A DNA stretch of 64,000 nt from NCBI GenBank assembly GCA_916048095.2, contig OU696579.1:4937998-5001997 (forward strand). Reading direction: 5' to 3'. This DNA comes from Sacculina carcini (Eukaryota > Arthropoda > Thecostraca > Sacculinidae). The position numbers were made by a program, and so were the translations under genes. Shown here piece after piece: positions 44,605-54,803 of the stretch. Under the pieces are notes generated by a model. The model searched no databases. It was not told the DNA's origin and worked only from the letters and a program-made list of their open reading frames with translations. The stretch's first letter is position 1, and each line of letters begins with the position of its first letter.

Positions 44605-47600
44605 GCTCGGCTCACCTCTGGTCCATTTTCTGCAAGCTGCTTCTCAGTAACCACTCGGTGTACCTGCTAACAATTTACACCATTACGTTGAAAACAAATT
44701 TTTCTACACGATGGGCCAAATGTAATTTTTTTTAAATAAAATCAAAAAAGTCATAGCGGTGAAGAGACAAAATGAACCCTGAAAACTGCGAAAATTTTGG
44801 TAAATAATCCGCTATCTACCATTTTATAAAATATAAATGGTACAGCTATACGAATTATACCACTGTGTAGAGAATTTTCTGTTCTACATGTTAGGTTAAA
44901 ATTCAAATTCTAAAATTAAATATAAAATATGTAAAAACGACAAAATTACAATCTACATTCATAATTTCATTTTAACTTAAGGCGACCGATTATATTTACT
45001 TTTTTCTCTATTTCTCAACAAATAAATATCATACATCTAAATAAATTATACCATCATGCTGGGAATTTTTTTTCTACAACACGGTATAATTTCTAATTTT
45101 CCAAAGTGTATTAAAAAAATTTACGGCGATGTGAAGTCAAAATGACAAAGTCAAAAAGCACTGAAATTAGCACTGGAAAACGCGAATATTTTGGTCAATA
45201 TTCCGTTTTCTATTCCTCATAAACCAGTCAAGTTAAAGCTATAAAAATTATACTATTGTGTTGAGAATTTGGTGTTCTACAAGAAAAAAAATAATTTATA
45301 CCCACAAATAATACAAAATACGTGTAAAATTGGCACAATTCTCAAATACATCCAAAATTACACTTGAACACCGGGCGACTAAAATATATTTATTTTTCTA
45401 CTATTTCTCAGTAACTATTTGTTACACATAAAAATACATAATACCATCGTGCTGGAAATTTTATGTTCTACAATGTGGTATAATGTTTCATTTCCCAAAG
45501 TGTATTTGAAGGAAGTTACAGCGGTGTAAAGTCAAAAGGACATATTACCAATTTGACAGCTATTATGCGCACTTTGGATTACACAGGAATATACACTGAT
45601 TTAATTTCACTGAAGTACAATCTCAATTAAGAATCCCTCATATTAGCTCCAAGCATGGATGATGTGGTTTTATTGCGTATAGTTTAATTAATGCTACAGT
45701 ATACTTAATAGAAAGGCTTTATTGTCCTCAATATTTACACATGAATTGTTCCGCACGACGGGCGGGTAAAATGCTACTGGGAACAAAGTAAACTACTGAA
45801 TATTACTGTGTAATTTAATTGGTTTAATTTTAAGTTGCATACGCTTAAGTTGCATAAGGATATGGGCTGCAATATCATGTAATACCAACTATATACATAT
45901 GATGTTTTAGCGGAAGCATTAATCTGGAATTATAGAGATGACAGAGAGTTGCATTGTTTTGAGTTACAGTGCAGTGTTACACTTCTGAATTACTACACAC
46001 GAAGAACGGGTGTGAATTTGAGCAGTGTTGAGGGAGAAAACTTCGTCAATAATTAAAAAAAGAATTTACAAATATATATTTTTCTATTGGATTTCTATTG
46101 GATATTTTTGCTTTTTGATTAATTATATTTTACTAATAGCTCCGCAAGACGGGCGGGTTTAAATACGAGGCTGTTCGAGGGAAAGTATTTTGCTACATCT
46201 AAAATAACAACATTCATACTTAGACTTTTCTATTGGCTATGAATTTTTATGGGTTTACTTTTCCTTTTGAAATTTTTAATGGTTTATTAATAATTCAATA
46301 TTTATTTACTTTATTTATTGTTCTGCATAACGGGCGGGTTTTAATGCTAGATATAAATTTCAAGTTATAAATATAATTTGAAAACATTATGAGTTTTTTT
46401 GTTGTCATTTTTCATTGTTTTGTGTCTGAGTTCTGAATTATTCAGCACGACGGGCAGGTTTAAATATGAGGCGGTTTAGGCAAACTATTTTGTCAAAATA
46501 ATATAAAATTATAGAAACTGAGATTTTTAATGGGTGTACTCTTTTCTTTATTAATTCATATTAATTTTCTCTGATGAATTGAATACAAATTTAATAGTAT
46601 GAATTGTTCCGCACGGCGGGCTGGTTTTTGGTACTCAGATTTAGAGTTTTTATTGGTGAACGTATTTACAGGTGATATGTTTTGCTTTTTCATTTGTATT
46701 CAGTTTATTTTATGGGTTGAATATGAATTTTACTTTATGAATTGTTCCATACGACGGGCGGGTTGAGGGAAAATATGAGGCGGGTTGAGGGAAAATATGA
46801 GGTGGGTTGAGGGAAAATATTTTGTCAAAATGAAAATGAAAACAATTCAATTTATACTTTTCAATTGATTAAGATTTGCAGGAATTCGCAATTTCTATTA
46901 ATTAAATATGAATTTCATTTTATTAATTGTTCCGCACAACGGGCGGGTTTTAAGGCTAGGCTGGTTATAGGCATTTCTATTGGTTAATATTGTTATGGGT
47001 TTACCTTTTTATTTTTAAATTTGTATTCGTTTTGTTCTATGAATTGAATATTTATTTTACTTTATTAATTGTTCCGCACGACGGGCGGGCTTATATGCTA
47101 GCAAAATATATTACATATAAAAACACACACACACACACACATAAACACATATACATATACACATAAAAATAAATCATACCATTGTGCTGGAAATTTTGTG
47201 TTCTACAATACGGTATAATTTGTATTTTTCCAAAGTTTACCTAAAGGAAGTTATGACGGTGTAAAGTCAAAAGGACATGTTGCCGATTTGACAGGCACTG
47301 TGCACTAATCACTTGGGCTATATCGATAATAATTATAGCAACATGTAGGAGATTATATCGTCTACACTTTTCAGTATAACAAGTTACATATTAAGACATC
47401 TTAGCAAAGTTACAGACGTTTACATCGAAAACCACGACAGATTTTTGCGCATAATTACATAATTTATCGCTTTGTCGATTGTCGAAAGTCTGATTGTACA
47501 TAATTTATCGCTTTAACCTATGCATAAAGTGATGAAATTCTGCTGAAAATCACGTCAAGTACTGGCCATATACAAAATACAAAACTATCCATATATGGAT

Positions 47601-47850
47601 CCATATACGGATTTGATTAATCCATACACGGACAAATCCATATACGGATTTGACCTCAACATCCAGAACGGATCGTGTTCGAATTCTGAATTATTCCGCA
47701 CGACAGGCGGGTTTATATATGATAAGTGCAAGAGTACTGATAGTAGTGAATAATTCGTAGCAGAGCATATACAGCGTATGGGTTGCAATATTATGTAATA
47801 CCAGCTATATCCATATACTGCTTTAGCGGAAGCATTAACCTGGAATGATT
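44605..47850. mobile_element. Helitron-like non-autonomous sequence with many repeated ends
   Basis: The left part (44610-45650) matches 59880-60860 and 62850-63250 (TGGTCCATTTTCT, CATAGCGGTGAA, AAATGAACCCTGAAAA). From 45750 to 47110, and again at 47693, the motif CCGCACGACGGGCGGGTT followed by TTAATGCTAG-like sequence occurs about nine times, spaced 100-200 bp apart in AT-rich DNA. A GC-rich block followed by CTAG is what a Helitron 3' end looks like (hairpin plus CTRR). No Rep gene is seen here. Confidence 0.7.
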
Positions 47851-48393
47851 GGTGAAAGAAATTGTCATTGTTTCAATGATGTTTGGTAAGTAGAAATTTA
47901 TGCCATGCTGTTTCCCACGCGTTAATGGCTGGTTACCATGGAAACGCATCGTCGGTTACTGTACTGCGCACTTAAAATGTTATTATTCTACAATAATGAT
48001 AACTCAGTTAAAATATGACGATTCAATGCATGTTTTTATATTATTTCAAAAGAATAGGAATATATATTACATATTTCACAGTTTTTTTTATTCTTGGCTT
48101 TCTGCTCAGTTTTTCAACAGAGGGTTTGTGTCCAAATTTGTCGTTTCATCCATTGTTCCATACTTGATCGGGTTTGCGAGCTGAACGTTTTTGACTCGTT
48201 GAATATTTAATTGGAAGAAAAACATCACACGGTGAGTACTATATTACTATATCATTTTCAAATATTGCGTTATTTTGATTTATTGGTTAAATTATTTTCT
48301 GCCTATATATATGCTATGCTTTACAATGTTCCTATGCAATGCTTTACAATAACTCTGCATAACTTAACTTCTACTTTTATGTGGTTCAATTGC
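47851..48393. other. Unassigned sequence containing an X-box-like site and a splice donor
   Basis: No coding exon was recognised. It holds the X-box-like site (47932-47945) and a strong plus-strand donor CACACG|GTGAGT near 48230. Confidence 0.5.
47932..47945. promoter_or_regulatory. X-box-like site
   Basis: GTTACCATGGAAAC has one intact half site and one with a single change (GGAAAC for GGYAAC). With the GTGAGT donor about 290 bp downstream it could mark the promoter and first, untranslated exon of a plus-strand ciliary gene, but no coding exon was found to back this. Confidence 0.4.
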
Positions 48394-48772
48394 TGATCTT
48401 TCCATGCCGGTCGAAAAAACTCTTCACAATGCCGCTATATTTAATGTGCGATGAGGCTATACAATGAATAATGAAATAATAACGGTTAAATATACACAAA
48501 ACACTGTCAACGCAACACAGGCTAATTCACACGTCAGCTATCTATCGCACCAATCTCCGTTCACACCGCTCTCTCCTGCCACTGCCCACTCCACCACGCA
48601 ATTCCACGCTCTCACGTAGTCCCTTGTTTAACAGCCAATCAGCGGCCGACACTACTGTCACGTGACACTACGTCACCGCGCACAATGACAACCTGATCCA
48701 GTGCCGCTCAAACCACCAGTGCACGCAGTACACGCTAGCACTCAACTAACTGCCCACACGCACACACAACCA
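48394..48772. repeat. Left terminal repeat
   Basis: Begins TGATCTTTCCATGCCGG and ends CACACAACCA. Direct repeat of 52450-52856 with several substitutions and a length difference of about 28 bp. Confidence 0.85.
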
Positions 48773-48863
48773 CACCTCCCCTTGATCTATAGATCAATCA
48801 TTGTATCATTCCACCTCATAATCAGCCATCCAAGCTATTTCGGCTTCAAATTCAACAACACCA

Positions 48864-49577
48864 ATGAACGCTGGTAGGCTTTCTACCGATATGATCAAAC
48901 ATTTCGACGGTTCAGGAGATGTAATCGCCTGGCTTAAGAAAGTGGAGCTGGTTGCAAAATTGACTGGGTTGATTGACTTGGCCAGTTTTGTACCACTCTT
49001 CCTGCAGGGACCGGCGTTGGCGTTATATCTTGAGCTTTTTCATGAATCTCAAGCAGACTATGACATGATCAAGTGCAAGTTACGAGAGGCGTTTTCTGAC
49101 AGCCCAGTAACCGCTTTCGACCGCTTCAAGACTGCTAAATGGCGTGGTGAACATGTGGATGTTTTTGCAAATGAGTTGCGGCGATTAGCGGGGTTAAGTG
49201 GTTGGACAGGAGATGGCCTAGAACTGGCGGTGAAACTTGCTTTCATCAGTGGTTTTCCGGACCGAGTTTCTGCCGGCCTTCAAGAACGGGACGTTAACCA
49301 AGTGAACATGGACTCCTTATTGACCAAAGCCAGAATTCTAACGAGGAACGACGTTGCTGTCTCAATGGCGGCCATTACATACCCTGCTGCGAAGAGACAG
49401 TTCAAAGTCAAATGTTTCAACTGTGGTGGTCAGCATCTGGCTCGAAATTGCACACGTAGAACATTCGATAATTTTCGATGTTATGCATGTGGTAAAATGG
49501 GTCATATTACTGCAACATGTGATCAGGGAAACGGCAACGGGGAGGCTATTGCGCCAGTAGCTTCCCCCGGAAATTAG
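48864..49577 (+). CDS. gag of the older LTR element
   Basis: 237 codons, aligned along their length with the gag at 10021 (MIKHFDGSGDVIAWLKKVEL against the corresponding FDGSGDVAQWL). Two CCHC zinc knuckles stand at the C-terminal end. This part of the fossil is well kept. Confidence 0.85.
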   Translation: MNAGRLSTDMIKHFDGSGDVIAWLKKVELVAKLTGLIDLASFVPLFLQGPALALYLELFHESQADYDMIKCKLREAFSDSPVTAFDRFKTAKWRGEHVDVFANELRRLAGLSGWTGDGLELAVKLAFISGFPDRVSAGLQERDVNQVNMDSLLTKARILTRNDVAVSMAAITYPAAKRQFKVKCFNCGGQHLARNCTRRTFDNFRCYACGKMGHITATCDQGNGNGEAIAPVASPGN

Positions 49578-49579
49578 AG

Positions 49580-52440
49580 TCGGCGATATTTTCTTCACTC
49601 CCTGTAGTGGACATAGTGTTGTCAGGAAGGAGAGTGAAGGCGTTGCTGGACACGGGGTGTTCAACCACTATTGTCTCAGAGAAACTTGTGTCAGAATGTA
49701 GAGATGATCCGCGACATGTGTTGACGGTTGATGGTCGTGAGATTCTTTGTAGAGCTCGTGCAATGTTGAAATTGTTGTGAGCGATATGCAAGTTTGTTCG
49801 CAAGCATTTGTTCTCCGAGATATTGTTTTAGATTTTGATGTGATTTTGTGAATGAACTTGATGAGAGCTTTCAAATATGTGACTATAGGGAAAGATGGAG
49901 TCATATTTGGTCCTTTATCCGACAGACAACATGTATCGCCTTGTGAGTATGCTGGGGCGGTTTGCGGAGATTCAAGCGAAAAAAGTGACAAAATTTCAAT
50001 GCCGACGGGACCACTTCGCTGCCATATTAACGATACTGATTTCAGCGAGTTTCGACGGACAATCATGGGAAATTGAATGGTATTTGAAAGGAGATGATCC
50101 TATCCTGACAAAATCGGTTGAGTTGTACAAAAGAACGGTTACTGACGATACTCAAGAGGATTTTCATACAGAGGTACGCAGATGGATTGACGATGGAATT
50201 TTAGTTACATGTGACACAAATCAAGACAAAGGCATTTTGCCATTGCTAGCAGTGAAACAAGCTACGAAAAACAAGGTCCGACCGGTTATGGACTTCAGAG
50301 AGCTAAACAAATTTGTCAGCTGTCATACCGGTGATGAGGTTATTGATGTGTGCTCGGAGAAGATCAAAAATTGGAGACGGGTCGGGGATAGTGCAGCACT
50401 TGTAGCCTTGAAATCCGCTTACCTGCAGATTTGGGTATCTCGTCGACTGTGGAAATATCAAGTGGTAAAGTATAAGGGTGTTACTTATTTCCTGACGAGA
50501 TTAGGATTTGGATTGTGTTCCGCTCCCCGTATCATGACAAAAATTCTTCGCACTGTGTTGAATGAGAGTGAAAAATAGGAGACTCTACGGATTCATACAT
50601 AGATGACGTCATGGTTGATGTATCGAAAGTTTCTACTGCTGAAGTTGTCAAACATCTTAAGAAATTCGGGCTTGATGCAATGGCGCCCGTTCCGATCGAT
50701 GGTGGAGCAATGCTCGGACTAAAGGTTAGTCGGAACAACCACGGGGTACTTATGTTTGAACGAGACAACCAGATATCTCCGATAGAAGACATGATTACAA
50801 AAAGGGACCTCTTCTCGGTGTGTGGTCAATTGGTTGGCCACTACCCTATCGCAGGCTGGCTCCGAATTGCCTGTAGCTTTATGAAACGACGAACGGAAAA
50901 TACCGATTGGAACGAGGTTATTAGTGAAGATGTGAGGAGAATGGCCAAAGAAATAGTGGAGAGAGTGTTGCGAGACGATCCTGTGAAGGGTAGATGGAGT
51001 GTTCCGAGAACGAAAGATGGCATTGTTTGGCGTGATTGTAGCAGTATAGCCATGGGCGCAGTAGTAGAAATCGGAGGTGTAGTTGCAGAGGACGCAGCGT
51101 GGCAGCGGAAAAAGAATGATTTTCAACACATTAACGTAACCGAGCTGGAGGCTGTGTCTAGGGGTGTGAATCTAGCGCTCAAGTGGGATCTGAGGAATCT
51201 GGAGATTCGCACTGATTTGGCTACGGTTGTTGGATGGGTCAGTTCGGTGTTGACAAGTGAAAGACGAGTGAGAACGAAAGGAGCCGCCGAGTTTTTGGTG
51301 AAAAATAGAATCGGTGTGCTGAAAGATTTGGTCAATGAGATGAAATTAAACGTGAGAATATGCATAGTTCCAGCTGATAAGAACAAGGCCGATGTTCTCA
51401 CGAGAGTGAACAAGGCATGGCTGAAGACGCCAGCCAATATATGCTGCATGAGTAAGGAAATATTGAGAGAACTGCACAATCTTCACCATATGGGCGTTGA
51501 TCGCACATGGTTTCATGCAAAGAAAGTTGATCCGAGTGTATCGCGGAGGGAAGCCAATTGCATAGTGCGTACCTGCGAGCAGTGCCAACGTATAGACCCA
51601 GCGCTAGTGCGCCATGCATCAGGCTACTGGCATGTCACCGACGTATGGTCTAGATTGGCAATCGACGTGACGCATTACAGACAGCGTAAATATTTGTCAA
51701 TGGTAGACTGTGGCCCAGGACGATTTACGATTTGGCGTGAGCTGAGAGTGGAAACTGCCGAAGAAGTCGCCAGGGCACTAGACGAGGTGTTTCGAGAGAG
51801 GGGTCCAGTGTTGGAAGTGTTAATGGACAACAGTACTGTCTTCAAGTCTGCGACAATACAGCAGCTCATGCAGGAATGGAACGTAACCCGTTTTTTCCGT
51901 GCCGCATATCGTCCCAGCGGAAATGGAATAGTGGCGAGAAACCACCGCACAATCTAGATAATTGCCGAGCGTGCTCAGATTACGCCCCTTATGGCGGTAT
52001 TTTGGTATAATGTGTCACCAAGGAGTGGTCAGCAGATTTCTTCAGTGCCTCATCATGCTGTGCACAGCTTTGAGTGGCGGTGTCCACAGCTTGATACAGA
52101 AATGGATTATTACGAGCCTGAGTCAACTATAAAAGTAGGAGATGAAGTATGGGTAAAACCTGCAGATGTCAGATGTACATCAAAGTGGACCCCAGGCACT
52201 GTGACGAATGTTAACACACCGAACAATATATGTGTGGATGGTGTTGCGAGGCACATTCTGGATATCCGTCCGGTCAATCGGCAAAATGAAAGTGAGCATA
52301 GAGATACAGAGAGTGAAGCTGATGCGGTGGAAGTTCATCTAGAAAGGTCTGTAGATGAAGTATCCGGAGAGCATACTGTGAGACGCTCGCATAGACAGCG
52401 CCGACCGCCAGCTTGGATGGCTGATTATGAGGTGGAATGA
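49580..52440 (+). pseudogene. pol region of the older LTR element, broken
   Basis: Recognisable in order are a protease start (LLDTGCSTTIV-like), reverse transcriptase, RNase H (EIRTDLATVVGWV), the HHCC finger, the integrase core and a C-terminal tail ending PPAWMADYE, which parallels PPVWQSDYE of the younger relative. Several breaks are present. It is a fossil. Confidence 0.85.
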
Positions 52441-52449
52441 TACAATGAT

Positions 52450-52856
52450 TGATCTTTCCATGCCGGTCGAAAAAACACTTCACAATGCCGCTATATTTAA
52501 TGTGTGATGAGGCTATACAATGAAGAATGAATTAATAACGGTTAAATATACACAAAGCACTGTCAACGCAACACAGGCTAATTCACACGTCAGCTATCTA
52601 TCGCACCAATCTCCGTTCACACCGCTCTCTCTTGCCACTGCCCACTCCACCACGCAACTCCCCCCCCACACACACACCTACTCGCAATTTGTCTCTCACG
52701 TAGTCTCTTGTTTAACAGCCAATCAGCGGCCGACACTACTGTCACGTGACACTACAACACCGCGCACAATGACAACCTGATCCAGTGCCGCTCAAGCCAC
52801 CAGTGCACGCAGTACACGCTAGCACTCAACTAACTGCCCATACGCACACACAACCA
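52450..52856. repeat. Right terminal repeat
   Basis: Partner of 48394-48772. It contains a C and CA-rich expansion (about 52660-52675) absent from the left copy. Confidence 0.85.
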
Positions 52857-52884
52857 AATTTTATTCTGTAGCAACAATAATTTT

Positions 52885-53190
52885 TTTTAATGTTTTATTT
52901 AACACATGCTATTTATTTACATACTACCATTATAATTGTGAGTGTCTCTTTAGTATGCGCACGTTTGCACTTGTATTTCAGAGCTTCAGTCACCGCCTGC
53001 CATTCATCCAATTGTCATTTGTGTTCGTCTTCTCAACAAGGTGTGCACAACATTTCCTATATCACTACTCAGCAATAACACAAATCAGATGCATAAAACT
53101 ACAATGGTTTACGCCATGCAATGATGTACGACATTACTACGTCAATGCATTTCATGTTAAATTATACTCTCTGACACATGAATTCCTTAC
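52885..53190. repeat. Diverged direct repeat, copy 1
   Basis: GTTTTATTTA.AACATG... CTTCAGTCAC ... TTCAACAAGG ... CAGATGCATAAAACT matches 54060-54370 in the same orientation, about 1.17 kb apart. With the P-like fragment between them they may be parts of two neighbouring copies of one transposon. Confidence 0.7.
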
Positions 53191-53289
53191 TAAATTCTTA
53201 CAATTCAGTTTGTTTTTGAATTTCATTGAACCATATGATTTATATATGAAGCACTACTATTATTCAGGACTCGCCAAGTTTTTTGCCAT

Positions 53290-53810
53290 TAATACACTAC
53301 TCACCATTCTTCCAATCTTGAAATCATCTTTCTTGCAATGCTTGTGTAGACTACGTCCAGCTCTGAAAGCATCAAATGAAGTGATGGCATTCTTCTGGAG
53401 ATAATGTTTCAATCCTTCTGAAATCATGTTTGTCCCCGGTTTTTTGTATTAGAAACACTTCTGCTTCTCGTAGTAATTTCCATTGCAGTTCACCACACTT
53501 ATTTGGCATGTGGAACTCACAAAATCAACAGCGACCAATTAATGCAAGTAATAACACAGATTTAAACGCGTTTACACAGCAACGAGTCAAACACCATCAC
53601 TGCACAGGTACAGATCAACTGTCGATTCATGACGAGGTTGTATGATGCTGACGCAGCATGGATCATGATGGTTCCTTTGACCAATCATTTTTTAACGCCT
53701 GCAATCTCCAAGCTAGATACAATATCTCCGTATCATGAAGGGCGACACAATTCTCACAAACTCTGCCTACACGTAGTCAGATATCAGGCACGTCCTGTAT
53801 TTAATAGTTT
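53290..53810 (-). mobile_element. P-like (THAP) transposon fragment, second copy
   Basis: Aligns throughout with 27547-28091, including the THAP start region (ATTTCCATTGCAGTTCAC, AAATCAACAGCGACCAATTA) and the terminal GCACGTCCTG. The THAP frame is more damaged here. A neighbouring 310-bp direct repeat lies on both sides (52885-53190 and 54060-54370). Confidence 0.75.
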
Positions 53811-53814
53811 ATAT

Positions 53815-54059
53815 TTTGTTTATTAGTTTAGTTTATTATATTAGTTTAATAGTTTATAGTTTATAAATGTGTCCCTGCGGTCAGAGAAAAAGAATACTGC
53901 CGCCGTACCCGCTGCGTGTCGTGAGAGGCAGCGGCCGAGAGATATATGGACTTACTCTGCACAAAAAGCTATTGGCTTGGCCTATTACTGGTCTCGTGTG
54001 ACCATTCGAGAGCTAAGCCGGAAAAAATACTATAAATAAAATACTTTATTATTCTATGG
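53815..54059. other. Short TTTAGT repeats and an unassigned GC-richer block
   Basis: TTAGTTTA/TTTATAG repeats (53815-53865), then a GC-richer block (53870-53945, GTCCCTGCGGTCAGAG ... CGCTGCGTGTCGTGAG) of unknown nature. Confidence 0.4.
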
Positions 54060-54370
54060 ATGTTTTATTTAGAACATGAAGTCAACTTTACATACATACA
54101 ATTATGTTTGTGTCTATTTAGTATGTATGGGTTTGCATTTGTTTTTCATAGCTTCAGTCACTGCACATTACACACGTCATATGTGGATTTGTGTTAGCCT
54201 TTTCAACAAGGCCTGCAGGAATTTTTTTCAATATTACTAATCAACAATGTTTCTAAATAACACCAGTCAGATGCATAAAACTGCGCGACAATTATTTACG
54301 CCAAGAAAACGTACTTCATTATTATGCTAATGCATTTAATGCTTAATAATACTATCTAACACATGTGCAT
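54060..54370. repeat. Diverged direct repeat, copy 2
   Basis: Same orientation partner of 52885-53190. Confidence 0.7.
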
Positions 54371-54800
54371 GGCCGTAGATCCCGGTAGTATGGGGTATAT
54401 ACACCCCTGATAAAATGACTTGGGAGTACAAATATGCAACTACACCCCCCATAATTGTACTGAGCTCAGTTCATTAGGTTATTGTCACTAAAATCAGCAT
54501 AGCAAAAAAGTAACAGTGTACAAGTGAGTGTATGCAAGTGTGTTACAAGCAATATACTTTCTATTTAATTATGTATGTTGTAATTGAATAAGCCGAAAAT
54601 GGTTTAAAATACAAGGTTTAACGTCCAACTGAGGCATCCTTGAACACTAATACATGATGGCTGTCAACCTCCTCCCCCCAGCCTCGGCACCAATCTACAC
54701 CCATGTGTTCGTGCATTGCTAATTTCTCACATTTCAATTTTGTTTTAAAGCATATTTGCAAGATATAAATATTTGTATATACGCATATATATGGATTACA
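54371..54800. other. Probable Helitron 5' leader
   Basis: AT-rich sequence with short ACACCCC runs. It lies directly upstream of the Helitron reading frame; no promoter signal was identified. Confidence 0.4.
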
Positions 54801-54803
54801 GCA

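Larger units (their letters stand above)
48394..52856 (+). mobile_element. LTR retrotransposon, relative of the element at 9.6 kb, broken and older
   Basis: Gag (48864-49577, two zinc knuckles CFNCGGQHLARNC and CYACGKMGHITATC) and pol parts (reverse transcriptase with PVMDFRELNKF, RNase H, integrase with ERGPVLEVLMDNSTVF) align with the element at 9613-13986. The end repeats are about 48394-48772 and 52450-52856; they have diverged and differ in length, so this copy is clearly older. It is broken, with several breaks. A 45-bp stretch from its right end reappears inverted beside the left repeat. No clear target duplication was found. Confidence 0.88.

Noticed and set aside
47900-48184. 94-codon plus-strand frame
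   Set aside because: No recognisable domain, AT-rich codon use, and no ATG context; taken as chance.
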